A stretch of 64,000 bases of DNA, taken from NCBI RefSeq assembly GCF_014698045.1, contig NZ_JACJSE010000003.1, positions 510,985 to 574,984 of the forward strand, in the 5' to 3' direction. The DNA comes from Aulosira sp. FACHB-615. GTDB lineage: Bacteria > Cyanobacteriota > Cyanobacteriia > Cyanobacteriales > Nostocaceae. How positions within the stretch are numbered: the first letter of the stretch is position 1; every line of letters starts with the position of its first letter. The translations under genes were made by a program, and so were the position numbers. The notes below the pieces were generated by a model. That model worked only from the letters and a program-made list of their open reading frames with translations, searched no databases and was not told the DNA's origin. Below are positions 18,098 to 26,210 of this stretch, in pieces.

Positions 18098-18206
18098 AGA
18101 CTGGAGTTTAAGGCTACACAAACAGCGACTTACTAGCGTCTTAGTGGGTTTTGCCTGTGTAGCCAAGCCAGTATTTTTTTAGTAACTGGCCTGTGACTTC
18201 AGTCTT
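18098..18206. repeat. Nested palindromic element (MITE-like or structured RNA)
   Basis: Outer imperfect inverted repeat AGACTGGAGTTT / GACTTCAGTCTT at the ends; inside it ACTGG / CCAGT and a perfect 9-bp stem GGCTACACA (18112-18120) / TGTGTAGCC (18156-18164), followed by ATTTTTTT at 18173-18180. The layout resembles the hairpin-rich ends left by IS200/IS605-type elements and small non-autonomous repeats in Nostocales, but the internal hairpin plus T-run could also end a short RNA. No coding capacity. Confidence 0.55.
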
Positions 18207-18250
18207 TTAATGGAAGATTTGAGTTTATACACTCCTTGATTGATTAGGAG

Positions 18251-18625
18251 TCAACGCTCAGATGATTCTTCTCCGAAAAAGATATCATTGACACTGATTA
18301 CCCAAGGAACGCCTTGGTTAACTGGAGAACTAATACTGATTTTGGCTTGGTTAGCAAATTGCTTTAACTTTTCGGCTAAATGCGGCACAGTCATCATAAT
18401 GTTCTGATAACTTTCGATATCATGGCAAACCATAATTAATATGAGAATACCGCTATTGATTTTGAAATACCAATGACAACTAGATAATAAAAGACGGACG
18501 GTGCGATCGCAAACTGCAAAAAACCTTTGTTTGATTGTCTCTTCTAACTGACTAAGTAATACTTCACTAATTAGTGTTGTTTTATGAGAAGGTAAATCAT
18601 CGGGAGAAAGATATGGTTGATTCAT
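18251..18625 (-). CDS. Hypothetical protein, 124 aa
   Basis: I do not recognise a family. The protein is mixed alpha/beta: an N-terminal polar region, a helix (SEVLLSQLEETIKQRFF), a beta-like run (WYFKINSGILILIMVC) and a final segment (VNQGVPWVISVNDIFF). Codon use is like that of neighbouring genes, HIP1 occurs inside, and the frame is closed by a proper stop, so it is likely real. It has no membrane segment or signal peptide. Possible AGGGAAAA-type ribosome site before the ATG at 18625. Confidence 0.55.
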   Translation of the reverse strand: MNQPYLSPDDLPSHKTTLISEVLLSQLEETIKQRFFAVCDRTVRLLLSSCHWYFKINSGILILIMVCHDIESYQNIMMTVPHLAEKLKQFANQAKISISSPVNQGVPWVISVNDIFFGEESSER

Positions 18626-19185
18626 AGAAATTTTCCCTAATTCTAAAGGGTTAATAACTGATACAAACTGAATAATTTTCCTATACTTGCTTGATGAGAT
18701 TCCCTTTATTCAGATATATCAGCTTGTAAAACAGGCTAATCAGATATCCATTCACTCCTCGTACAACTTTTATATAATCTCATTTGCCTGTGGTTGGAGT
18801 TTCATCATCTTTCTTTAGCAATTGCTCTACAAAAATATATATTTTGTGTTTTTTCTTCAAACAACAATAAATCGCAGATAACTTCTCTGCTCTACTCTAG
18901 AGCATACATTAATACTATAGCAGTTATAAATAATTTGTGAAAAATTAGCTCCCCACTTTTTGAATAAATTAGGAATTTAAGCTGATTATTATTTACGTTT
19001 CGCAACAATTCAGTAGATATTTATTTCCTATTCCATCTGTTATATTTCTCCGAAATATTCAGGAAGCTGATTTAAATTACAAACACCCATGTAATTACTT
19101 ACAGCGTTTTTCGGTTGAGTGCAGTACGAAAATTTATTTTCGCGTTCATTTAGTAACAAGTAATAAGTAAATACTCATATTAATG
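18626..19185. other. AT-rich intergenic region, no gene seen
   Basis: About 560 bases, noticeably AT-rich, with no plausible open frame, hairpin terminator or tandem repeat. A 'CTGTGGTTGGAGT' block at 18788-18800 also occurs near 18008 ('TATGGTTGGAGTATTCA'), so some repeat decay may be present. Confidence 0.4.
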
Positions 19186-19578
19186 TTAATTAATCAACTT
19201 ATGAATATTTTCTTCCCAATTCATCCCATCAAAAGGCACAATTTCAAAATTGGAGATAACATCGCCATCTAAGCATCGGACATTAACATCTATGCAATCA
19301 GGATGGCTGCGTGGAATATAAAAAGAATGTATTCCGCAAGTCTTACAGAATTTATGTTGAGCAACGCCTGTATTAAACTTGTAAGTTTTTAACTCGGTTT
19401 CACCTTGTAATAAAGTAAATTGTTCCCGTGGGACTATTAAATGTAAAAAACCCTTCTTTCGGCAAATCGAACAGTTACAATCATCAACTTTGTGGTTGTT
19501 AACAACAACTCGAAAACGTACCGCGCCACAATGACAACCACCCTCGTATGTCATTGCATCTGAAATATTTGCTGTCAT
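19186..19578 (-). CDS. GFA (CENP-V/DUF636) family zinc protein
   Basis: A 130-residue protein of the glutathione-dependent formaldehyde-activating enzyme family. All zinc-binding cysteines are visible: GGCHCGAVRF (Cys15, Cys17), CNCSICRKKG (about 34-43) and FCKTCGIHSFY (about 77-87). Family members are reported or assumed to bind glutathione or process its adducts, but many have no tested activity. It starts 5 bases after the stop of the preceding small secreted protein, so the two are cotranscribed. An internal ATG (MTYEGG) eight codons in is a possible alternative start. Confidence 0.88.
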   Translation of the reverse strand: MTANISDAMTYEGGCHCGAVRFRVVVNNHKVDDCNCSICRKKGFLHLIVPREQFTLLQGETELKTYKFNTGVAQHKFCKTCGIHSFYIPRSHPDCIDVNVRCLDGDVISNFEIVPFDGMNWEENIHKLIN

Positions 19579-19583
19579 ATTAA

Positions 19584-19931
19584 TTAACGGGATTCTAACT
19601 TAGTAATACGTTGTTCTAGAGTATTTACTTGTTGTTTTAATTCAACCACTAAAGTCGCTAAACGGTCAAACATTTTATCCCGTTCTGCTTGTGATAAATT
19701 CCGTCGAGTTGACTGTGGGACGGTAATTGTTGTGCGCGAGTTAGGAGACTGGCGAGTGTTTCCGAGTTGAGATTCTATTTGGTTTAACCGCGACTCTATG
19801 CGATTAAAATCCGCTTGTAAGTTATTCAGACGAGATTCGACTTGCTGTGATGATGCAGTGTTAGAGAATAAACTAGCCCAGAGGATAATGGCTAAAACCA
19901 CCGCAATTCCTAATGTTTGAGTGCTTTTCAT
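19584..19931 (-). CDS. Small exported coiled-coil protein
   Basis: A 115-residue protein starting MKSTQTLGIAVVLAIILW: an uncleaved or cleaved signal segment (about 5-22), then two heptad-rich coiled-coil regions (SRLNNLQADFNRIESRLNQI, about 31-55, and LATLVVELKQQVNTLEQR, about 92-110) separated by a Ser/Thr/Arg-rich linker. No enzymatic motif. A longer frame begins at 19958, but the ATG at 19931 puts the signal sequence at the N terminus. Likely a membrane-anchored structural or scaffold protein; cotranscribed with the GFA gene. Function unknown. Confidence 0.65.
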   Translation of the reverse strand: MKSTQTLGIAVVLAIILWASLFSNTASSQQVESRLNNLQADFNRIESRLNQIESQLGNTRQSPNSRTTITVPQSTRRNLSQAERDKMFDRLATLVVELKQQVNTLEQRITKLESR

Positions 19932-19992
19932 TGTAAGTTGTTTCACGCCCAGACGCATACTTCGACTACGCTCAGTAACCGGAGGCGTAGAG

Positions 19993-20037
19993 AGTAAAAA
20001 AGGTTGGTTAGGTGGTGCGATCGCACCACCTAACCAA
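19993..20037 (-). terminator. 34-bp perfect palindrome with central HIP1, terminator
   Basis: Bases 20004-20037 form a perfect palindrome whose arms are TTGGTTAGGTGGTGCGA and its complement, centred on GCGATCGC. Read on the minus strand it is followed by CCTTTTTTACTC, which fits a terminator for the SDR-CIA30 gene ending at 20163. Confidence 0.75.
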
Positions 20038-20162
20038 GTATGCTGATATATTGATCAATCTATATAGCAGCCCTAAATGAATTACAAACAAATCTACTCT
20101 CTACTCCCTACTCCCAGCTTCAACCAATAATTTAACAATCAAATAGGATTGCTACAGTTGAT

Positions 20163-21647
20163 TTATTTATCAGGTTGTAAACCAGAAAATAGCGTCTCCC
20201 AATTACGAGAGTTAACTTTATTTTCTGTTGCTTTGATTTCAAAAGTGACATTATGTACTTGACTTTGTTCTAACGCTTGTACGCAAAGTTCTGCCACATC
20301 CTCACGGCTGATTTTGCCCCGAATGTTATCACCTTGTTCTAAAATTAACTCCTGTCCACCACTTTCTTCAGTTAAGGCACAAGGTCTAATAATTGTGTAA
20401 GGAATACCACTAGCTCTTAAACTATCTTCGCCTTTTAATTTCCAGGTTAAAATACCACCTAACTGGTCATTTAATCTGACTGCGGGAGGTTCTTCATCTA
20501 AATTAATTCCTGGTCTTCCGGGACGAGTGACACCTGCGGAACTAACCAGCACAAATTTTGATAAAGTCTTCTCTCCATAAGCTTTAATAGATTCCACCTG
20601 CAAACAAAAACCACCAGGGCTAAATTTGGGATTTAACGCCCCATCATATTCAAATTTGCTCAACATCAGTTGAAATGAGCTAATTTTACTATTATTTAAT
20701 GGTGGAGCATCTTTAACAGTTTTGGCGCGAAATACAGGTGTTAATTCTGTAAAAGGAATGCGAATATTTATCCAAGTATTAGCTACCGTATCAAAAGAAT
20801 AGCTGTAACCTAAACCATCCCAAGTTGCATCAGGGCGGAGAAAGAGTTTATAACGTTGTCCATCACCTTTAACTCGTAGTTCTACACCTGTGTAACCAGA
20901 TAAATTAAACGGTGGGTCAAAGTTTTTAGTTCTCACAGATGCAAAACCGCCGGAGTTGGCTGTAGAAACATTACCAGCAAACAAAGCAGCATTGTCTATG
21001 AGTTGAATATTACTAGAACTCACTCCACCCATCACCACATCATCTAACGCACCCCAAATATTTTTTAATTCAGCAGAGGGATGAGTAAAATCAAAGATTA
21101 GTTTTTCATTTGCGGCGGGGAGATATGTGGCGGCTGCGGCGACTAAGTTTTTCACACCTTGATATTCGACATTTTCGGGAGTGTCGCCAACAATTTCCGG
21201 CTGGTAAAATTTCACACCTTGATAATATTTGTCTCTATTGGCGGTGTCGCCTTCCACGGGTTGGACACGCACTGCTGTACAACAAATCACGGCTTGAATA
21301 TTCGCCATGACTAATGCGGTTAAAGTTTCAGGTTTGGTGATGTCTGCAACTACTAAGTCAACATCATTACCCAAAATTGACCGTGCTTGATCAATATCAC
21401 GTACTAAACCGCGCACTTGATAACCTCGTTCTCTCAGTCGCCTGACGACTCGCTTACCAAGTCCACCCGTTGCACCTGCTACTAGTATTACACCCACGCT
21501 TTTTTCTCCATTAGGTCTATGTTGTGTTTCTTGGGAACGACCTTGGATAAGTTTTTTGATGCAGTTGAGAAAAGGAATAACCTCGAAGTAAGACAGGGTA
21601 TTGATAAACCTGCCTAAGTCCCATTGATAACGATTTTTGTCATTCAC
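20163..21647 (-). CDS. SDR (NmrA-like) protein with nested CIA30 domain, HCF173-like
   Basis: A 494-residue protein. Residues ~52-155 form the first half of an atypical short-chain dehydrogenase Rossmann fold, with GATGGLGKRVVRRLRERG as NAD(P)-binding loop and VVADITKPETL. A CIA30 (complex I intermediate-associated) domain is inserted at ~185-355 (FDFTHPSAELKNIWGALDDV, VVMGGVSSS). The SDR fold resumes at ~360 (FVLVSSAGVTRPG, SGIPYTIIRPCALTEE). This nested arrangement is that of plant chloroplast HCF173, which is needed for psbA translation; a photosystem II-related role here is inference. N-terminal ~45 residues are hydrophilic with a short hydrophobic patch. Monocistronic, ended by the palindrome at 20004. 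Confidence 0.85.
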   Translation of the reverse strand: MNDKNRYQWDLGRFINTLSYFEVIPFLNCIKKLIQGRSQETQHRPNGEKSVGVILVAGATGGLGKRVVRRLRERGYQVRGLVRDIDQARSILGNDVDLVVADITKPETLTALVMANIQAVICCTAVRVQPVEGDTANRDKYYQGVKFYQPEIVGDTPENVEYQGVKNLVAAAATYLPAANEKLIFDFTHPSAELKNIWGALDDVVMGGVSSSNIQLIDNAALFAGNVSTANSGGFASVRTKNFDPPFNLSGYTGVELRVKGDGQRYKLFLRPDATWDGLGYSYSFDTVANTWINIRIPFTELTPVFRAKTVKDAPPLNNSKISSFQLMLSKFEYDGALNPKFSPGGFCLQVESIKAYGEKTLSKFVLVSSAGVTRPGRPGINLDEEPPAVRLNDQLGGILTWKLKGEDSLRASGIPYTIIRPCALTEESGGQELILEQGDNIRGKISREDVAELCVQALEQSQVHNVTFEIKATENKVNSRNWETLFSGLQPDK

Positions 21648-21751
21648 AATTACGTCCTCATTAAAATTTTTTTGAGTGACTAGAGGTGAATAATAGTTTA
21701 CAAGTTAAATTATAGAAATAACCCGTAAGGAAGTTTTACGAGCCAAAAATT

Positions 21752-22069
21752 TTAATACAAAACACTGTTTAATCCACGGTTTTTTACTAAGTGCAGTAGC
21801 TTAAGAGATGCTCCACTAGGCTTTTTTTGTCCTATTTCCCATTTTTGAACTGTTGAAGGACTTATATTCAAAATACGTGCAAAAACAGCTTGGCTGACTT
21901 GAGATGATTCCCGTATTTCTTTAATTTGATTAGGTTCTAGTGGCTCAATAGGAGGTATACATAAGTGTTCAAAGTCGCGCAATGTAGTTTGATTCATTAG
22001 TCCAGCTTTGTGTAGGTCTTTTGCTGTCTCATGAACTGCTTCCAGAATTGCTGATTTTTTCTTCCGCAT
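21752..22069 (-). CDS. XRE/HigA-like helix-turn-helix antitoxin
   Basis: A 105-residue DNA-binding protein with a Cro/C1-type helix-turn-helix at about 55-95: IRESSQVSQAVFARILNISP and STVQKWEIGQKKPSGASLKLL. The order toxin-then-antitoxin and the 41-bp overlap with the preceding RelE-type gene mark it as the antitoxin of a HigBA-like module, neutralising the toxin and repressing the shared promoter. The C-terminal end is short (KNRGLNSVLY). Codon use is ordinary for the window. Confidence 0.85.
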   Translation of the reverse strand: MRKKKSAILEAVHETAKDLHKAGLMNQTTLRDFEHLCIPPIEPLEPNQIKEIRESSQVSQAVFARILNISPSTVQKWEIGQKKPSGASLKLLHLVKNRGLNSVLY

Positions 22070-22436
22070 TACAAATCACCTCTATTAACGCATTACTATT
22101 TTTTGCCTGTTCAAGCTCTTCTAGTGTATAAGCAAGTAATTGCTTAGATAACATTTTCAGAGCTTCTTCTTCATCTTTGTCAATGTTACTGCGTTCGTTT
22201 TTTGAAAAGCCAAAAATAAAAAACCAACGATCTTCATTATTAGTAGCTACTAGTGTCCGAAATCCACCACGTTTACCTTTCCCTGGTTTTGCTATGCGTT
22301 TTTTAAACAACCCACCTCCTAAATCAGCATCATAAAGCCCTGCGGCCATTTCGTTTGCAGCGTTACAGAGACTAAGGTTGTTTAACTCTTCCTTCCGCGC
22401 CCAACGGTCAAAAGTACGGTTTTTGTAAATTTTCAT
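22029..22436 (-). CDS. RelE-family toxin of a HigBA-like module
   Basis: A 135-residue protein of the RelE-type (DUF1044-like) toxin group, expected to cleave mRNA at the ribosome. The family hallmark is the centre: LGGGLFKKRIAKPGKGKRGG (basic, substrate-binding) followed by FRTLVATNNEDRWFFIFGFSKNE and the helix KDEEEALKMLSKQLL. The open frame extends to 22466, but the ATG at 22436 (MKIYKNRTFDRW) starts at the conserved N terminus and has AGAGA upstream. It lies directly before, and overlaps, the HTH antitoxin gene. A longer-than-usual C terminus (LEELEQAKNSNALIEV...) may be accessory. Confidence 0.85.
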   Translation of the reverse strand: MKIYKNRTFDRWARKEELNNLSLCNAANEMAAGLYDADLGGGLFKKRIAKPGKGKRGGFRTLVATNNEDRWFFIFGFSKNERSNIDKDEEEALKMLSKQLLAYTLEELEQAKNSNALIEVICNAEEKISNSGSSS

Positions 22437-22684
22437 TTGATAGTCTCTTTGGTTAAAGTGTAGCACTAGGTACTATATTTTAGGATGGATATCGTGTAGG
22501 CACATCTATGGAATAATGGTTTTTTCAATCTTGCTAATCACTGATAGGATTTTGGCGATGTCTGTAGCTAATTCCGATTTGGTCTTCAAGATGAGGAAGT
22601 AGGTACAATAAATTGGTATTTTTGCGATCGCTCAAAACGCTAAAATACTTACCTAAATGTTGTTAATCATACAAAAACTTACTT

Positions 22685-23182
22685 ATGAGCCAACTAGAAA
22701 ACGCTCAAGCTGAATACGCAAATTTTCTGCAAGAGTTTCAAAGTGTCATTATTAGTACTGTTAATCCAGAGGGTATACCTAATAGTAGTTATGCACCTTT
22801 CGTCAGTGATGCAGCCAAAAATATTTATATTTATATCAGTGACTTGGCAGCCCACACCCAAAATATTTATGCTAATCCCCGTGTGAGTATTTTATTTATT
22901 GAAGATGAAACAAAAAGTAATAACATTTTTGCTCGTCGTCGTTTAACTTTTGATTGTACTGCGACTTTAATAGAACGAGATACAGAGACTTGGAATAAAA
23001 TTGTTGACCAACTGCAAGAACGCTTTGGTGAAATGATTGAAGTCTTAAAAAGCTTAGGGGACTTTCGCATTTTTCAACTTATTCCCAGTTCCGGCCGTTT
23101 TGTCCTTGGTTTTGGCAATGCTTATAAAATTAGCGGTGACAATTTAAATGAATTGACTCATATTACGAGGGATAATCGTTAG
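22685..23182 (+). CDS. HugZ-like pyridoxamine 5'-phosphate oxidase-fold protein
   Basis: A 165-residue FMN-binding split-barrel protein. FQSVIISTVNPEGIPNSSYA (about 18-37) and the later FRIFQLIPSSGRFVLGFG (about 127-144) are typical of the HugZ/HutZ subgroup involved in haem use or degradation; ARRRLTFDCTATLIERD covers the FMN-phosphate contact region. No haem uptake genes lie nearby, so the role in haem use is inference from the subgroup. Single gene; start ATG at 22685. Confidence 0.8.
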   Translation: MSQLENAQAEYANFLQEFQSVIISTVNPEGIPNSSYAPFVSDAAKNIYIYISDLAAHTQNIYANPRVSILFIEDETKSNNIFARRRLTFDCTATLIERDTETWNKIVDQLQERFGEMIEVLKSLGDFRIFQLIPSSGRFVLGFGNAYKISGDNLNELTHITRDNR

Positions 23183-23410
23183 GTTTTTGATCATTTTGTT
23201 GGAAGATGAGGGGGACGCGGGGGACAAGGGAGAGAGATGTTTGTAAATTATTTAGGACTATAGGAATCATATTTGATTTTTGAAAAAAATCAGTACACCC
23301 ATATCAGGCTTCTTTCCTACTCCCCATTCCCTATTCCCTATTCCCTATTCCCTATTCCCTACCTACACCAATAAATTCAGAAATCAAACCGGATTCTTAT
23401 ACTTCATATT
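23183..23410. repeat. Tandem heptamer TTCCCTA and low-complexity tract
   Basis: Between 23325 and 23362 the heptamer CTATTCC is repeated about five times in tandem, preceded by GGGGGACGCGGGGGACAAGG at 23209-23228. This is a known type of Nostoc tandem repeat (STRR). It lies just before the hydrolase gene. Confidence 0.75.
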
Positions 23411-24304
23411 ATGCTTCAATTTCAACCTCCTGGCTTTGGGCAGAAAGTGATTCATACTTCCTTGGGAGCGATGGTGTATTATACTCAGACATCTGCACCT
23501 TGGTTGAATGCTGACAGTGAAGATTTACCGCCACTATTATTTCTGCATAATTTTGGGGGTGGGGCTTCGGCTTATGAATGGTCGAAGGTGTACCCAGCAT
23601 TCGCGGATAAATATCGCATTTTAGCGCCTGATTTAATTGGTTGGGGCGATTCTGCACACCCGGTACGCGATTATCAAATTAAAGATTATTTGACGACGCT
23701 GGCTGAATTTATTACTCAAACTTGTCGCCAACCTGTACAAGTTATTGCATCATCACTGACGGCTGCTTTAACTATTCGTTTGGCTATTACTCAGCCGCAA
23801 TTATTCCAATCATTATATTTAGTTTGTCCTTCGGGGTTTGATGATTTTGGGCAAGGTGCTGGACGCAGGCTACCACTTTCTGTGATCAATACACCCCTAG
23901 TAGATAGTTTAATTTATGGGTTGGGTGCAGAAAATGAATTGGCAGTGCGGAATTTTTTACAAAGTTTTTTGTTTGCTAAACCCGGACGTGTTTCGCCAGA
24001 AATGGTCGCTGCTTATTTAACTTCAGCACAACAACCTAATGCGAGGTTTGCCGCCTTGGCATTTTTGCGGGGTGATTTATATTTTGATTTGAGTTTGTAT
24101 CTGCAACAGTTAACTATCCCAACTGTATTTTTTTGGGGTGAGGAAGCACAATTTACGAGTATTAAATTAGGGCGGAGGTTAGCAAATTTAAATTTAAATG
24201 CTGTATCTAAATTTTATGCGATCGCTGATGCTGGAGTCCTCCCTCATTTAGAATTACCCGAAGTCATCATTGGTTTATTACAGCAGCATTTATCTAATAG
24301 GTAG
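23411..24304 (+). CDS. Alpha/beta-fold hydrolase
   Basis: A 297-residue alpha/beta hydrolase. The oxyanion-loop region LLFLHNFGGGASAYEW (about 41-56), the DLIGWGDSAHP segment and the C-terminal ADAGVLPHLELPEVI with a catalytic His fit the fold; an acid is likely in FWGEEAQF (about 242-249). The nucleophile elbow reads VIASSLTAALTIR, that is S-x-S-L-T rather than the usual G-x-S-x-G, a variant common to a cyanobacterial subfamily. Substrate unknown. Its stop codon overlaps the end of the decayed kinase on the other strand. Confidence 0.85.
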   Translation: MLQFQPPGFGQKVIHTSLGAMVYYTQTSAPWLNADSEDLPPLLFLHNFGGGASAYEWSKVYPAFADKYRILAPDLIGWGDSAHPVRDYQIKDYLTTLAEFITQTCRQPVQVIASSLTAALTIRLAITQPQLFQSLYLVCPSGFDDFGQGAGRRLPLSVINTPLVDSLIYGLGAENELAVRNFLQSFLFAKPGRVSPEMVAAYLTSAQQPNARFAALAFLRGDLYFDLSLYLQQLTIPTVFFWGEEAQFTSIKLGRRLANLNLNAVSKFYAIADAGVLPHLELPEVIIGLLQQHLSNR

Positions 24305-24592
24305 CTCAATGACAAACTCTAAACCTTCGCCTAGCTTGGAATTATAATATAATTTGCCATGATGATTGTTAACTACGATTTGGTAAGAAATTGATAGACC
24401 CAAACCTGTGCCTTTGATTTAATTGCACATTGAATTTCATTGGGCGGTTCAGGCAGATACTTTTGATAAAGTTGGAGTAAAGTAACTATCTCTTGAATAT
24501 ACTGTTCGACAAAACTTAAGTTACCAGCAATAAAATTAATCGGATTATTTACTTTATGGGCGATTCCGGCTGCTAATTGTCCAATATTCTTT
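24290..24592 (-). pseudogene. Decayed histidine kinase remnant
   Basis: Two pieces of a kinase of the same group as those at 2405 and 13222 are joined out of frame. The 5' piece (about 24592-24415) reads NIGQLAAGIAHKVNNPINFI and continues with the linker helix ending in YLPEPPNEIQCAI; the 3' piece (about 24422-24290) reads KGTGLGLSISYQIV, then KLGEGLEFVIELPIR and a stop. The whole ATPase core (N and G1 boxes) between them is missing, the frame changes at the junction, and no sensor part or start is left. The phospho-acceptor His remains but the usual E-I after it is K-V. It is therefore a deletion-plus-frameshift remnant. Confidence 0.85.
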
Positions 24593-24918
24593 AGTTATCA
24601 GAGTTTGTTTAAAAAGTACTATTGTTCACATCAAAATCTTAAAAACCTAACCTCCTAGCCCTCTTTACCTACGCTATCCATGAAGCCAAGCATTTCATCA
24701 ACCTACTGAGAAGCCAATTGTGAAGAAAGATGTTTATAATGGTTAGTTTAAAAAGGGGGTTCGTTTTCAGGTTATGCAACTAAAATTTGACGAATTAAAA
24801 TACTCATCATTTCCCCAGAGTTGACTATAGGTAATACTAGACTCTAGTCACTAACACTTGCATAACAAGGTTATGCTAAATTTTGACTGATAAATTCTGA
24901 TTTCTATTCATAAAAATT
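24593..24918. other. Intergenic region before moxR-like gene
   Basis: No gene. It holds a decayed copy of the CCTAACCTCCTAGCCCTC repeat (24648-24665) and presumably the promoter of the moxR-DUF58 locus. Confidence 0.4.
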
Positions 24919-25869
24919 ATGAGCCAAAACCATTCTGTCTTAATTACCCTGGAACAAAAACTCAATCAAATTGTAGTGGGACAATCTAGCCTCATCCAGC
25001 AGTTGCTAATAGCCTTGTTAGGAGGTGGACACGTAATTTTAGAAGGTGTACCCGGAACAGGTAAAACACTTCTAGTCAAAGTTTTAGCCCAGTTAATTCA
25101 AGGTGATTTTCGCCGTATTCAACTTACACCAGATGTTTTACCCTCAGATATTACCGGAACAAATATTTTTGACTTAAATAGTCGCAGTTTTACCCTCAAA
25201 AAAGGGCCAGTCTTTACCGAAGTGTTACTAGCAGATGAAATTAACCGCACTCCTCCTAAAACTCAAGCGGCACTGTTAGAAGCAATGGAAGAAATGCAAG
25301 TTACCTTAGATGGTGAAAGTTTACCTTTGCCGGATTTATTTTGGGTAATAGCAACACAAAACCCTTTGGAATTTGAAGGGACTTATCCTTTACCAGAAGC
25401 ACAGTTAGACAGGTTTTTATTCAAACTATTAGTAGATTATCCTGACCAAGCCGCAGAAAAACAAATGTTACTCAATCGTCAAGCCGGATTTGCCGCGCGA
25501 CGGATAGATATTTTTAATTTACAACCAGTAGCAACAGTCGCAGAAATTTTACAAGCACGCCAAGAAGTGAAACAAGTGCAAATATCTGAAAAAATTATCG
25601 ATTATCTTTTAGCTTTAGTGAGAGCATCACGCCAATTTCCTGATTTAGCTTTGGGCGCGTCACCCCGTGCGGCTGGTGCTTGGTTGCAAACATCTCAAGC
25701 CGCCGCATGGTTAGCCGGACGCGATTTTGTCACACCAGATGATGTGAAAGCTGTAGCTTCACCTTTGTTACGTCATCGTTTGCTACTTAAACCAGAAGCT
25801 ATGTTAGATGGTTTACAAATTGATGCGATTATTGCGTCGGTAATTAATCAAGTTAAAGTCCCCCGATGA
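24919..25869 (+). CDS. MoxR-family AAA+ ATPase
   Basis: A 316-residue AAA+ chaperone-like ATPase. Walker A GVPGTGKTLLVK (about 40-51), Walker B LLADEINRTPPKTQAALLEA (about 108-127), sensor 1 WVIATQNPLEFEGTYPLPEA (about 149-168) and the C-terminal lid GASPRAAGAWLQ with sensor 2 Arg all match. MoxR proteins act with DUF58 and VWA-domain partners in protein-complex maturation; the DUF58 partner is encoded at 26701, with a toxin-antitoxin pair between them. The start ATG at 24919 follows an AT-rich tract without a clear ribosome site. Confidence 0.92.
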   Translation: MSQNHSVLITLEQKLNQIVVGQSSLIQQLLIALLGGGHVILEGVPGTGKTLLVKVLAQLIQGDFRRIQLTPDVLPSDITGTNIFDLNSRSFTLKKGPVFTEVLLADEINRTPPKTQAALLEAMEEMQVTLDGESLPLPDLFWVIATQNPLEFEGTYPLPEAQLDRFLFKLLVDYPDQAAEKQMLLNRQAGFAARRIDIFNLQPVATVAEILQARQEVKQVQISEKIIDYLLALVRASRQFPDLALGASPRAAGAWLQTSQAAAWLAGRDFVTPDDVKAVASPLLRHRLLLKPEAMLDGLQIDAIIASVINQVKVPR

Positions 25870-25935
25870 AATGTCAATGATAAAAATTGATAAGCTAATC
25901 AATATCTTACAATTGGATAAATGATTGAGGTAAAA

Positions 25936-26208
25936 ATGAAAATCAAAGAACAGATTAACCAAGAACTAGAGAAATTGCCTGAACCTTTATTACAGGAAAT
26001 TTTAGATTTTATTCAGTTTTTGCAAGCCAAACACCAGCTAGAAAATATATCAGTAAATAACCAAGTTTCTCAACCACTCAAAGCAGAACATAATGTTACT
26101 AATTCTACTGCCGAAGATTTATTAGAATTTGTCGGGAGTTGGGAAGGTTCAGATATCAGAGAATGTCTGCAATTAGTTCATGAAAATCGAATACAACTTG
26201 AATTTTAA
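25936..26208 (+). CDS. DUF2281 antitoxin-like protein
   Basis: A 90-residue protein. The N-terminal half, KIKEQINQELEKLPEPLLQE and ILDFIQFLQAK, is the DUF2281 signature found in antitoxins paired with PIN toxins; the C-terminal tail (AEDLLEFVGSWEGSDIREC) resembles the toxin-binding segment of such antitoxins. The frame opens at 25921, but TGAGG at 25926-25930 is placed correctly for the ATG at 25936. The PIN toxin starts 2 bases after its stop. Confidence 0.82.
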   Translation: MKIKEQINQELEKLPEPLLQEILDFIQFLQAKHQLENISVNNQVSQPLKAEHNVTNSTAEDLLEFVGSWEGSDIRECLQLVHENRIQLEF

Positions 26209-26210
26209 TC

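Noticed and set aside
18098..18180. Stem-loop with T-run considered as a known cyanobacterial RNA (Yfr type or 6S)
   Set aside because: The characteristic sequence cores of those RNAs are absent; a palindromic mobile repeat explains the outer inverted ends better.
23325..23362. Tandem heptamers considered as a possible CRISPR-like array
   Set aside because: Units are 7 bases with no spacers; this is a short tandem repeat.
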